A stretch of 64,000 bases of DNA. It comes from Collinsella aerofaciens (GTDB taxonomy: Bacteria > Actinomycetota > Coriobacteriia > Coriobacteriales > Coriobacteriaceae). The DNA lies in contig NZ_JAHONA010000009.1 in NCBI RefSeq assembly GCF_019131995.1, positions 1 to 64,000 of the forward strand, given 5' to 3'. Of this stretch, positions 11,160-20,054 are shown one piece after another. A program made the translations under genes and the position numbers. The notes beneath the pieces were generated by a model. That model searched no databases and had not been told where the DNA came from. It saw only the letters and a list, made by a program, of their open reading frames with translations. The stretch's first letter is position 1. Every line of letters begins with the position of its first letter.

Positions 11160-12611
11160 ATGGCGGACAAGAACGCAGAAGTTGCAGTCGAGGATAACGG
11201 CGGCATGAAGAAAACGCTTTCGCTCTGGAACTTCTTCACCATCGGTTTCGGTGCCATCATCGGTACCGGTTGGGTTCTGCAGGTCGGCGACTGGATGGTC
11301 GTGGGCGGCGGTCCCGTTCCCGCTATGATCGCATTCCTCTTGGGTGCAATCTTCCTCGTGCCCGTCGGAGCTGTTTTCGGTGAGCTCACGGCTGCTATCC
11401 CCATCTCGGGCGGCATCGTCGAGTATGTCGATCGTAGCTTTGGCCGTACGCTGAGCTACATCACCGGATGGCTTTTGGCCCTGGGCAACGGCATCCTGTG
11501 CCCGTGGGAGGCCATCGCCATTTCGACCCTCGTGTCCGAGATGTTCGGCAGCCTGCCCGGCCTTGAGTGGCTGCGCGCCGTCAAGCTCTACACCATACTG
11601 GGGGCCGACGTCTACCTGTTCCCGACGCTGATCGCGCTCGGCTTTGCAGTCTACGTCATCTTCCTCAACTTCCGCGGCGCCAGCTCGGCTGCCAAACTCC
11701 AGGCCTTCCTGACCAAGGCCCTGCTCTGCGGCATGCTGCTCGCCATGGGCGTCTCGCTGTTCACCGGCTCGCCGGACAACGCCATGCCCGTGTTCTCCCA
11801 GGTCGCCGGCGCTGGCGGCGGCAAGGCCGCTACCGAGAGCACCAGCCTGTTCGCCGGCATCGTGTCGGTCTTGGTTCTGACTCCGTTCTTCTACGCCGGC
11901 TTCGACACCATTCCTCAGCAGGCTGAGGAAGCAGCCGAGGGCCTCAACTGGAACAAGTTCGGCAAGATCATCTCCCTGGCACTGCTGGCCGCCGGCGGCT
12001 TCTACATGGTCTGTATCTACTCGTTCGGCACCATCCTCGACTGGCATGAGTTCGTTAAGAGCCCGGTTCCCGCGCTCGCCTGCCTCAAGGGCATCAACAT
12101 GCTCCTGTACCTGGCCATGCTCGTCATCGCCACGCTTGGACCCATGGGCCCGATGAACTCCTTCTACGGCGCAACGAGCCGCATCATGCTCGCCATGGGC
12201 CGCAAGGGCCAGCTGCCCGAGAAGTTCGCCGAGGTCGACCCCAAGTCCGGCGCTCCCAAGCTCGCCTGCGTTGTTCTGGGCGTCATCACCGTCGTCGGTC
12301 CGTTCCTGGGCAAGAACATGCTTATCCCTCTGACCAACGTGTCGGCTCTCGCCTTCATCTTCTCCTGCGGCATGGTCGCCCTCGCCTGCCTGCGCATGCG
12401 CTTCACCGAGCCCGACCTGCCTCGTCCCTACGAGGTGCCCGGTGGCAAGTTTGGCATCTCCCTCGCTATCGCTGCCTGCGCCATCATCATCGGCCTGCTT
12501 GTGATTCCGTTCTCTCCCGCCTCCCTCAACATGGTGGAGTGGAGCATCGTGATCGGCTGGTTGGCTATTGGCCTGGCCCTCATGGCTTTCACCAATTCCC
12601 GCAAAAAGTAA
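11160..12611 (+). CDS. APC-family amino acid permease
   Basis: A 483-residue transporter of the amino acid-polyamine-organocation superfamily with about twelve hydrophobic segments. The first helix region, FFTIGFGAIIGTGWVLQVGD, carries the GxIIGTG substrate-binding loop. Later segments include FYAGFDTIPQQAEE, typical of amino acid permeases. Start follows AAAGGAGGGG. The next gene in the same direction is an amidohydrolase 131 bp away, so the pair may import and hydrolyse an amino acid derivative or small peptide. The substrate cannot be read from the sequence. Confidence 0.9.
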   Translation: MADKNAEVAVEDNGGMKKTLSLWNFFTIGFGAIIGTGWVLQVGDWMVVGGGPVPAMIAFLLGAIFLVPVGAVFGELTAAIPISGGIVEYVDRSFGRTLSYITGWLLALGNGILCPWEAIAISTLVSEMFGSLPGLEWLRAVKLYTILGADVYLFPTLIALGFAVYVIFLNFRGASSAAKLQAFLTKALLCGMLLAMGVSLFTGSPDNAMPVFSQVAGAGGGKAATESTSLFAGIVSVLVLTPFFYAGFDTIPQQAEEAAEGLNWNKFGKIISLALLAAGGFYMVCIYSFGTILDWHEFVKSPVPALACLKGINMLLYLAMLVIATLGPMGPMNSFYGATSRIMLAMGRKGQLPEKFAEVDPKSGAPKLACVVLGVITVVGPFLGKNMLIPLTNVSALAFIFSCGMVALACLRMRFTEPDLPRPYEVPGGKFGISLAIAACAIIIGLLVIPFSPASLNMVEWSIVIGWLAIGLALMAFTNSRKK

Positions 12612-12742
12612 CGCCGAGCCGGGGCGGATCAGGTGCGCGGGACCCTCTCTTCCGCGCGCCGAACCCGGCGCCACTTGGGTAGCTTTGTGAGGCCTTAACC
12701 CAACACGGCCTCGCCCACTATATGGATCCATAAGGAGGAACC

Positions 12743-14020
12743 ATGTCCACTAAGTATGCAATCGTTGGCGGCAAGCTCATCGACGGTACCGGTGCCGAGC
12801 CGGTCGAGAACTCCCTCGTTCTCGTCGACGACAACGGCAAGATCGAGTACGCCGGCGCCATGCAGGACCTTCCCGAGGGCGTTAAGGTCATCGACGCCGC
12901 CGGCAAGACCGTCCTTCCCGGCCTGATCGACACCCACCTGCACTTCTCGGGCAACTTGACCGACGATGACACCGACTGGGTCATGCAGCCGCTTCTCGAG
13001 AAGCAGGCCGTCGCCGTCAAGCAGGCCTACGACTGCCTCACCCACGGCCTCACCACCGTCTGCGAGATCGGCCGCTTTGGTATCCAGATCCGTGACTGCA
13101 TCGACAAGGGCGTCTTCAAGGGCCCGCGCGTTCTGGCCACCGGCCTTGGCTTCTGCCGCGTTGCCGGCCACGGCGACTCCCACCACTGCAGCCAGGAGCT
13201 CAACAAGGAATCGCACCCCTGGGGCGATCAGGTCGACGGTCCTTGGGATCTGCGCAAGGCCGTCCGTCGTCGCCTGCGCGAGAACCCCGATGCCATCAAG
13301 ATCTGGGCTACCGGTGGCGGCATCTGGCGCTGGGACTCCGGCCGCGACCAGCACTACTGCTCCGAGGAGATTCAGGCTGTGGTCGAAGAGGCCAAGATGG
13401 TCGGCATCCCCGTGTGGAGCCACTGCTACAACAACCACGCCGCTGCCTACGATTCCGTCCGCTTTGGCTGCGAGCAGCTGATCCACGGCTTCGATATCGA
13501 TGAGCGCACCATGGACCTCATGGCCGAGCAGGGCACCTTCTTCACCCCGACGATCGCCTTCCTGCCCACCTGGTACGCCACCTATCCGCCCGTCTACGTC
13601 CCCGAGCTGCACGACAAGTACGAGGGCACCCTGGTCGAGAAGGAGCTGCAGCGCAACTACGACTGCCTGCGCGAGGCCAAGAAGCGCGGCGTCGTCATGA
13701 CGATCGGCTCCGATTCCTTCTCCTTCGTCACCCCGTACGGCACCTGCTCCATCGAGGAGATGTACGAGTTCGTCGACAAGATCGGCTTCACCCCGGTCGA
13801 GACCATCACCTGTGCCACCCTCAACGGTGCCAAGATGTGCCACATCGAGGACGAGACCGGGTCCATCGAGGCCGGCAAGTGCGCCGACCTGCTGGTCGTC
13901 AACGGTGACGTCGCCGCCGACATCCACGTGCTCAACACCGACAACATGGACGTCATCATGAAGGACGGCTGGATTGTCGAGGGCGGCACCTTCGGCGAGG
14001 CAAACAAGTACAGCGCCTAA
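12743..14020 (+). CDS. Metal-dependent amidohydrolase (imidazolonepropionase/prolidase-like)
   Basis: A 425-residue amidohydrolase-superfamily enzyme with a TIM barrel and a small beta-sandwich made from both termini. The metal site motifs are DTHLHFSG (near 62), further His residues in VWSHCYNNHA and LIHGFDID, and an Asp in TIGSDSFSF. Members of this subgroup hydrolyse dipeptides containing Arg, Lys or Pro, or cyclic amides. With the upstream APC permease it probably acts on an imported amino acid conjugate. Start follows AAGGAGGAACC. Confidence 0.88.
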   Translation: MSTKYAIVGGKLIDGTGAEPVENSLVLVDDNGKIEYAGAMQDLPEGVKVIDAAGKTVLPGLIDTHLHFSGNLTDDDTDWVMQPLLEKQAVAVKQAYDCLTHGLTTVCEIGRFGIQIRDCIDKGVFKGPRVLATGLGFCRVAGHGDSHHCSQELNKESHPWGDQVDGPWDLRKAVRRRLRENPDAIKIWATGGGIWRWDSGRDQHYCSEEIQAVVEEAKMVGIPVWSHCYNNHAAAYDSVRFGCEQLIHGFDIDERTMDLMAEQGTFFTPTIAFLPTWYATYPPVYVPELHDKYEGTLVEKELQRNYDCLREAKKRGVVMTIGSDSFSFVTPYGTCSIEEMYEFVDKIGFTPVETITCATLNGAKMCHIEDETGSIEAGKCADLLVVNGDVAADIHVLNTDNMDVIMKDGWIVEGGTFGEANKYSA

Positions 14021-14078
14021 GCTACCGTTCATCGATGGCTTGATGTAAAACACAGTATTTGATTGCATAATGCAATGG

Positions 14079-14103
14079 AGAGGGTCGCTTGCGGCCCTCT
14101 TTA
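14079..14103 (+). terminator. Terminator-like hairpin after the amidohydrolase gene
   Basis: AGAGGG (14079-14084) pairs with CCCTCT (14095-14100) around TCGCTTGCGG, followed by TTATT. It lies just upstream of the kinase gene. Confidence 0.6.
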
Positions 14104-14138
14104 TTGCTATGGGGTGCGTCGGTAAGAAGGAGATGACG

Positions 14139-15524
14139 GTGGATCTCAATAGGCTGATTCTGGGCAAGAGCTACAACTCTACCAAGGTCTTTCGTACCGC
14201 TCAGCATGTGGTTCAAGCCATCTTGCTCGGTATTGTCGTTCCGCTGCTTATCCTGCTGCTCATCTGGGATCTAACCGATAATCCCAATCCCGTTCCGGCC
14301 GTTGTCGTCATTGCCGGCTTGGTCATGCTGTGCTTCTTCTTCTCGTACGTCTTTGTCGTTCCCGACGACCTCACATCGAGCGCAACCGACCGCACGCTCG
14401 CCATCGCTTCAAAAATATTCGCCTACACGTCGCGCGGCCTTACGCCCGAAGCTGCCCTAGGCGCCTCTAAGATCATCCTGTCCGAAACTATCGCCTCTGC
14501 CATCTGCTTTACCGACGGCAAGCAGGTGTTGGCAAGCTGGGGCGAGGACTCGGCAAAATGCCCCGCGGGTACCCCGGTGGTGCTGCGGACTACGCTCAAC
14601 GTGATCAACAGCGGTGAGCAAAGCGTGTTCTCGCGCGATGCCTCGACCGAGACAGGTGGCTACTTTCCGCGCCTGCGCGCCGGTATTGTCGCACCGCTTA
14701 CCGTGCGCGGGCATTGCGTGGGCACGCTCGAGCTGTATTATCCCCGTCTGAGCAGCATCGATATGCGCCAGACGGCGCTTGCCTCGGGCTTTGCCGACCT
14801 CATTTCCACGCAGCTTGCGAGCTTTGAGCTCGAGCGCCAGGACGAGCTTACGGCCCGCGTGGAGCTGCGCGCCTTGCAATCGCAGGTCGATCCTCATTTT
14901 CTGTTTAACACCATCAGCACCATCGTGTCGCTCGTGCGTACCGAGCCGGACAAGGCCAGGTCGCTGCTGATCGACTTCTCCAACTACTACCGTCAGACGC
15001 TTTCTGATTCCGATACCCTCACAACGCTCGAGCACGAGGTGGAACAGGGCACTCGCTATATCAATCTTATGCAGGCTCGTTATGGCGACGGCCGTCTGCG
15101 CGTCTCGGTCGATATCGACTTTGAGGTGCGCGATTGCATGGTGCCGCCGTTTATCTTGCAGCCGTTGCTCGAAAACTGCATCAAGCACGCGCAGCGCGAG
15201 ACCGAGCCGCTTTCTATTCATGTTAGGGCTTTCGAGACCGATGACGGTTTGGAGATCATCGTCGAGGACGATGGCATCGGTATGAGCGAAGAGGTCTGCG
15301 CGCATCTGTTTGAGCAACATCGCCTGGAGGAGCCCGAGAGCATTACCGCCGACGGCTCCGTCAAGCGAGGTTGCGGCCTGGCGCTCTTCAACGTGCTTCA
15401 GCGCATCCATTTCTTTTACGGAGAAGATTCCGGCATGCGCGTGAAGTCCCAGGAGGGCGTGGGAACGCAGGTCATCGTCGAGCTGAACGGCGAGCCGCAT
15501 GAGCCTGCGCCGTTGACGGCGTAG
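14139..15524 (+). CDS. LytS-like sensor histidine kinase (first copy)
   Basis: About 461 residues. Two membrane helices near the N terminus (about 28-48 and 55-75) are followed by a GAF-like sensory region, a His_kinase (PF06580) segment with the phospho-His in QVDPHFLFNT, and a HATPase_c domain (LLENCIKHA; VEDDGIGM; GCGLALFN). GTG 14139 has AAGAAGGAG six bases upstream; the ATG at 14133 abuts that ribosome binding site, so GTG is preferred. It pairs with the LytTR regulator 38 bp downstream. The signal is unknown. A paralogous kinase lies at 20051-21394 with the same domain plan. Confidence 0.9.
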   Translation: MDLNRLILGKSYNSTKVFRTAQHVVQAILLGIVVPLLILLLIWDLTDNPNPVPAVVVIAGLVMLCFFFSYVFVVPDDLTSSATDRTLAIASKIFAYTSRGLTPEAALGASKIILSETIASAICFTDGKQVLASWGEDSAKCPAGTPVVLRTTLNVINSGEQSVFSRDASTETGGYFPRLRAGIVAPLTVRGHCVGTLELYYPRLSSIDMRQTALASGFADLISTQLASFELERQDELTARVELRALQSQVDPHFLFNTISTIVSLVRTEPDKARSLLIDFSNYYRQTLSDSDTLTTLEHEVEQGTRYINLMQARYGDGRLRVSVDIDFEVRDCMVPPFILQPLLENCIKHAQRETEPLSIHVRAFETDDGLEIIVEDDGIGMSEEVCAHLFEQHRLEEPESITADGSVKRGCGLALFNVLQRIHFFYGEDSGMRVKSQEGVGTQVIVELNGEPHEPAPLTA

Positions 15525-15562
15525 CACGCGGTTGGATTGAGAGAAAAAGAGGGGAAGCACAT

Positions 15563-16297
15563 ATGTCCGAAGGCTGGAACATCTTGGTGGTTGATGACGA
15601 GCCTCCCATTAGGGCTGAGCTACGCTATCTGTTGGAAAAGGATACGCGTGTGGGTCAGATTGCCGAGGCGGGCAATGTCACCGAAGCCGTGGAGTCGATT
15701 CTGTCGAACAAGCCCGACGTGTTGTTTTTAGACATTACCATGCCCGGTCGCTCGGGAATTGAGCTTGCCGAGACGCTGCAGAACCTAAAGACGCCGCCGG
15801 TGGTTGTGTTTGTGACGGCGTTTGCCGAATTTGCCGCCGATGCGTATAACCTCGATGCGGTCGACTATGTCGTCAAGCCGGTCGAGGACGCACGCCTGTC
15901 AAAGGCACTCGACAAGATCGAGGCAGCCTTGGGTGCCCGTCGTGTTGCCCACGCTCCGCGCCAGCCTTTGCGTCTGACGGTGGACCGCGGGGGCAAAAAG
16001 GTGTTCATTCCCGCCGCAGACGTCTGCTACTTTGAGGCGCGCGCCGATTTTTGCAACGCCATCTGCGCCGAGGGAACGTACCTGATCAATGAGTCGATCT
16101 CTTCGCTCGAGCGTCGCTTGGTCTCCGAGGGCTTTATTCGCGTTCATCGCAGCTATCTGGTCAATTTGGAAGACGTGCACAATGTCGAGATTGGCTCCAC
16201 GGGGTTGATGGAGCTCAGGCTCGACCGCGTGAACTCGACGGTACCGGTGTCCCGTCGTCGCGCCGCCGAGGTCAAGTCGCACCTGGGGCTTGCGTAA
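15563..16297 (+). CDS. LytTR-family response regulator (first copy)
   Basis: 244 residues: receiver domain (VVDDEPP at the N terminus, phospho-acceptor Asp in LFLDITMPG near 55, Lys in YVVKPVED) followed by a LytTR DNA-binding domain from about 135 (VFIPAADVCYFEA; IRVHRSYLVN). Such proteins bind direct repeats upstream of target genes. It belongs with the kinase immediately upstream and is close in sequence to the regulator at 21467-22183. Start follows GAGGGGAAGC. Confidence 0.93.
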   Translation: MSEGWNILVVDDEPPIRAELRYLLEKDTRVGQIAEAGNVTEAVESILSNKPDVLFLDITMPGRSGIELAETLQNLKTPPVVVFVTAFAEFAADAYNLDAVDYVVKPVEDARLSKALDKIEAALGARRVAHAPRQPLRLTVDRGGKKVFIPAADVCYFEARADFCNAICAEGTYLINESISSLERRLVSEGFIRVHRSYLVNLEDVHNVEIGSTGLMELRLDRVNSTVPVSRRRAAEVKSHLGLA

Positions 16298-16389
16298 GAG
16301 GCTTGCGTGCCGTCGTTTACCATCGCAGGTTTGGCATGGGCGCGCGGTGGGCATAATGGGTGGCATCGAATGAAATCGAAAGGATCATT

Positions 16390-17334
16390 ATGCCCGCGCT
16401 TATCACCCATCATCTGTTTGGCGAGGAAAGCATCGACCGTCTTCCGCAGGGCGTCATCACGTCCGATGAAGAGCGCATTGCCTTTATCTTGGGCAACCAA
16501 GGCCCCGACCCGTTTTTCTTTCACATTCTGACACCGCGTGTTTCCGACTGCACGCTGCTGGCGCAGGTCATGCATCGGTCGCGCATGTCTCGCCAGTTCG
16601 CGTGCCTGCGCGACGGCGTGTCGCACCTGCAGCCGCGCGATGCCAGCTTGGGTCGCGCCTTTGCGCTGGGCCTGCTGTCTCATTACGTGCTCGACCGCAA
16701 CGCCCATCCCTTTGTCTATGAGCAGCAGTTTGGCATCGTGGAATCCGACTCAGAGCTTGAGGATTCGAGCAGTCAGGTCCATGCCGTGATCGAGAGCGAC
16801 CTGGATGTACTGATGCTGCAGCTTAAACGCGCCGGCGCCACGGTCGACGATTACCCGCCGGCGGGCGAGATCGTCACCACCGATCGCATCAATCGCGTGG
16901 CCGGCGTGCTGATGAGCTATGTTGCCGGACGCGTGTACGGCATTGACATTCCGGCGGGGGAGTACGGTGCTGCCGTTGCCAATATGCAGCGACTTTACCG
17001 CGCGATTGAGCCGGCCGGCTCCGCAAAGACGCGCGCGATCTCGCTGGTTGAGGGCTTGGTGCACGACTACTCGCTGCTCGACGGCCTTGCCCATCGCGTG
17101 ACGACGGAGCTGCCCGAGCGCACCGGTAACCTGGGCCATCTGGCATGGAAGAATCCCTTTACCGACGAGGTCTCGAACGAGAGTTTCCCCGAGGTCTTTG
17201 ATCGCGCGCTGGTCGATTACGAGTGCACGGTCGCACGTTTTATCGAGACCGGTGACATGGATGCCGTGACCAGTCACGTCAACTACAGCGGTCGCGCGCT
17301 CAATGCCGATGAGGAGTTCGACCGCGAGGAATAG
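16390..17334 (+). CDS. Zinc-dependent phospholipase C-like protein
   Basis: 314 residues. The N terminus PALITHHLFGEE and the FALGLLSHYVLDRNAHPFVYE segment match the Zn_dep_PLPC (PF00882) pattern, in which His and Asp residues bind zinc. There is no signal peptide, so it is probably a cytoplasmic hydrolase of unknown substrate and not a secreted toxin. ATG 16390 follows GAAAGGA; an ATG 30 bases upstream has no such site. It lies between the first two-component pair and an MFS permease gene. Confidence 0.82.
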   Translation: MPALITHHLFGEESIDRLPQGVITSDEERIAFILGNQGPDPFFFHILTPRVSDCTLLAQVMHRSRMSRQFACLRDGVSHLQPRDASLGRAFALGLLSHYVLDRNAHPFVYEQQFGIVESDSELEDSSSQVHAVIESDLDVLMLQLKRAGATVDDYPPAGEIVTTDRINRVAGVLMSYVAGRVYGIDIPAGEYGAAVANMQRLYRAIEPAGSAKTRAISLVEGLVHDYSLLDGLAHRVTTELPERTGNLGHLAWKNPFTDEVSNESFPEVFDRALVDYECTVARFIETGDMDAVTSHVNYSGRALNADEEFDREE

Positions 17335-17435
17335 GGCCCGTGCGTGCCCCTTTGCCGAATCCTTACCGGCGGTTCTGGACAATTGGGGTACGATGAACTA
17401 ACTGCATATCGGGCGAATACGAAGGGTCCCTGTCC

Positions 17436-18695
17436 ATGAAATACACCAAGCTCGAGCGTAACTGGGTTATGTATGATGTGGGCAATTCGGCCCTTGTGCT
17501 GCTCAATACCTCGGTGGTGCCCATTTACTTTAACGCCATCAATACCGGCGCTTCCTCGGCCGACCTGGTGGTCGCTTGGGGCAATGCGCAGACGATCGCC
17601 TCGCTGGTCATCGCCATGCTCATGCCCATTCTGGGCGCGCTTGCCGACTACGCCGGCAACAAGATCAAGTTCTTCTTGGGCTTCTTCCTCACGGGCCTGG
17701 TGCTTTGCCTGGCGCAGGCTATCCCAATGTCCGCCATGGCATTTTTGACCGTGTACGTGCTGTGCACCATCGGCCTTAACTCTTCTATGACGTTCTACGA
17801 CGCCATGCTGCCCGACATTACCACCGACGAGCGCATGGACGCCGTGTCCAGCTCGGGCTATGCCTGGGGCTACATCGGTTCCACCGTGCCGTTCGTCATC
17901 TGCCTGGCGCTCATCATGGGTGGCCCCGCTCTTGGCGTCCCTACCATGCTGGCAACGCGTCTGTCGTTTATCATCACTGGCGCCTGGTGGCTCATCTTTA
18001 CTCTGCCGCTCATTCGCACCTATAAGCAAAAGTACGGTCGCGAGCGCGGTCCCGAGGACACCATCGGCCACATCGTGGGCGGTGTGTTCTCCGAGGTCGG
18101 ACACACCATGCGCGAGATCGCCCACAACAAGACCGTGCTGGTCTACATGATTGCGTTCTTCTTCTATATCGACGGTGTGCACACGGTCATTTCCATGGCT
18201 ACCAGCTACGGCTCGGCTTTGGGCATCGATTCGACCCAGTTGGTCCTGGCGCTGCTCGTCACGCAGTTCGTGGCCTTTCCATCCGCCATCATCTACGGCA
18301 AGCTCGCCGGACGCGTGGGCACGCTCAACATGATCCTGGTGGCAGTCGCCGCCTACATGGGCATTGTGCTGTTCGCCGCGTTCTTCCTAAAGACCGCCTT
18401 TGAATTCTGGGTGCTTGCCATTATGGTCGGCCTGTTCCAGGGTGGCGTGCAGGCGCTTAGCCGTAGCTACTTTGGCCGCATTATCCCCAAGGAAAAGTCC
18501 AACGAGTACTACGGCTTCTTTGACATCTTCGGTCGCTATGCAAGCGTCATGGGCACTTTCCTAGTGTCGGTCGTCACCTCGATGACCGGCAACCCGTCGC
18601 TGGGCGTCCTTTCCATTGGCGTGCTGCTGATCGTTGGCTTTATGCTGCTGGTCCGCCTGTCCCGCATGACTCGGGCGGCAGAGCATGCCGCATAG
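17436..18695 (+). CDS. MFS transporter, UMF1/Atg22-like
   Basis: A 419-residue major facilitator protein with about twelve membrane segments. The start MKYTKLERNWVMYDVGNSAL with the conserved YDVGNSA motif, and ALSRSYFGRIIPKEKSNEYYGFFDIFGR in the second half, are hallmarks of the UMF1 group related to yeast vacuolar effluxer Atg22. Substrates of bacterial members are mostly unknown; amino acid efflux is a guess. The ribosome binding site GAAGGG is ten bases before the ATG. Confidence 0.88.
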   Translation: MKYTKLERNWVMYDVGNSALVLLNTSVVPIYFNAINTGASSADLVVAWGNAQTIASLVIAMLMPILGALADYAGNKIKFFLGFFLTGLVLCLAQAIPMSAMAFLTVYVLCTIGLNSSMTFYDAMLPDITTDERMDAVSSSGYAWGYIGSTVPFVICLALIMGGPALGVPTMLATRLSFIITGAWWLIFTLPLIRTYKQKYGRERGPEDTIGHIVGGVFSEVGHTMREIAHNKTVLVYMIAFFFYIDGVHTVISMATSYGSALGIDSTQLVLALLVTQFVAFPSAIIYGKLAGRVGTLNMILVAVAAYMGIVLFAAFFLKTAFEFWVLAIMVGLFQGGVQALSRSYFGRIIPKEKSNEYYGFFDIFGRYASVMGTFLVSVVTSMTGNPSLGVLSIGVLLIVGFMLLVRLSRMTRAAEHAA

Positions 18696-18810
18696 GAGCG
18701 AGCGGCTATTGTGCCTGTCCACGGTACTCTTTTGGGGTTATCCGCAATAAACATTGCGACTTGCGAGCAATGATTTGCCCAAGTGGGTATGATGGAATCA
18801 GCTAGGTCGC

Positions 18811-18845
18811 GGGGCGTCGCCTGTGTTTGGCGGCGTCCCGTTTTT
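18811..18845 (+). terminator. Probable terminator hairpin before the glycosyltransferase gene
   Basis: GGGCGTCGCC and GGCGGCGTCCC form an imperfect stem around TGTGTTT and are followed by GTTTTT. It lies 21 bp upstream of the next start, so it could also attenuate that gene. Confidence 0.45.
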
Positions 18846-18866
18846 GTGTTGCAGGGAGGGTAAGGC

Positions 18867-20054
18867 ATGAACGCCACAGTCGTGATTCCAACGTATTGGG
18901 CGGGCGATGACGCTTGCGCAAACGCCCCTGGCACCTATGACCATTCGACGCGACTCAACGCCGACAATCCCGAACTCGACCGCTGTCTGGCCTCGCTTGA
19001 GCAGGTACGTGACATCCCGCGCATCATCCTTTTGGTGGTCTGTCCCGTTTCTGCCACAGCCGATGTGTCGCTGCGCGTGCACGAGATTGTCGACGCGCAT
19101 CCCACGCTCAAGGTCACCGTTGTCACCAACACCCAGGCCTCGCGCATTGCAGACCGGGTTGCTCAGATCGCGCCCAAGGGTTCGGGCGAGTGCGTGAGCC
19201 TGCGAGGCTACGGTGCCATCCGCAACATGGGGCTAGCCTGTGCCGCTGTGCTGGGGCATGACGCGGTTATCTTTTTGGATGACGATGAGACTGTCATCGA
19301 CGCCGACTTTATGAAGCGCGCGACCTATGCGTTGGGGCAGCAGACACGTCAGGGCTTGCCGATCTTGGTCAAGAGCGGCTATTTCTACGATCGCGACGGC
19401 TCGCCGCTGGCTCCCACGGACAAGGCGGGCATCTGCCATCGTTGGTGGACCAAGCGCATCGAGTTCAACCGTTGGATGAAAAAGGCGCTCTCGGGCACCC
19501 GCATCTCGCGCTCCAACTACGTGTGCGGCGGCCTGATGGCCCTGCACGCCCGCGCCTTTACGCGTGTGGCCTTTGACCCGTTTATCACCCGCGGCGAGGA
19601 CTTGGATTACCTCTTTAACATGCGCATGTTTGGCTACGACGTGTGGTTCGATAACGAGTGGACCGTGCGCCATCTGCCTCCGGAGTCCGAAAAGCGCTCA
19701 CCGCGCTTTATGCAGGATGTATACCGTTGGTACTACGAACGGGCCAAGTTGACATTCGCCGCGCATCAAAAGGAGCTCATTCCCGTTACGGCGGCATCGC
19801 TCATGCCCTACCCGGGCCCGTGGATTTCGCGCGAGCTCGACGACCGCGTGCGCAAGACCGCTATGGTCCGCAGCGTGTTTACCCGCGAGCATGAGGGCTA
19901 CCTGCGCATCTGGCGCCATGGTATCGACGAGGCAAAGGCCTATGCGCGCCAAAACGCTGCAAGCTACCTGCGTTTCCAGAGCTTTTGGCCCAAGATCATG
20001 GACGGGCTTTGGCGTGACGCACAACTGATCAGTATCCTGGAGGGGGCCGAATGA
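18867..20054 (+). CDS. Family 2-type glycosyltransferase
   Basis: 395 residues with a GT-A fold pattern: ATVVIPTYW at the N terminus and the acidic nucleotide-sugar/metal motif FLDDDETV near 138. An acceptor region (SNYVCGGLMALHARAF) and a RGEDLDYLFNMR loop follow, the latter fitting the catalytic ED motif of processive GT2 enzymes. It has no membrane segment. The acceptor is unknown; a cell-surface polysaccharide is plausible. Its stop codon overlaps the next kinase gene's start by four bases (ATGA), so the two are translationally coupled. Confidence 0.82.
   Translation: MNATVVIPTYWAGDDACANAPGTYDHSTRLNADNPELDRCLASLEQVRDIPRIILLVVCPVSATADVSLRVHEIVDAHPTLKVTVVTNTQASRIADRVAQIAPKGSGECVSLRGYGAIRNMGLACAAVLGHDAVIFLDDDETVIDADFMKRATYALGQQTRQGLPILVKSGYFYDRDGSPLAPTDKAGICHRWWTKRIEFNRWMKKALSGTRISRSNYVCGGLMALHARAFTRVAFDPFITRGEDLDYLFNMRMFGYDVWFDNEWTVRHLPPESEKRSPRFMQDVYRWYYERAKLTFAAHQKELIPVTAASLMPYPGPWISRELDDRVRKTAMVRSVFTREHEGYLRIWRHGIDEAKAYARQNAASYLRFQSFWPKIMDGLWRDAQLISILEGAE

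Noticed and set aside
10836..12731. Long minus-strand open frame opposite the APC permease
   Set aside because: Its translation is low-complexity (Gly, Asp, His, Glu, Gln-rich) and the plus-strand permease is unambiguous.
16390..17334. Secreted phospholipase C toxin
   Set aside because: The protein matches the zinc-dependent phospholipase C fold but has no signal peptide and sits among housekeeping genes. A toxin call is not supported.
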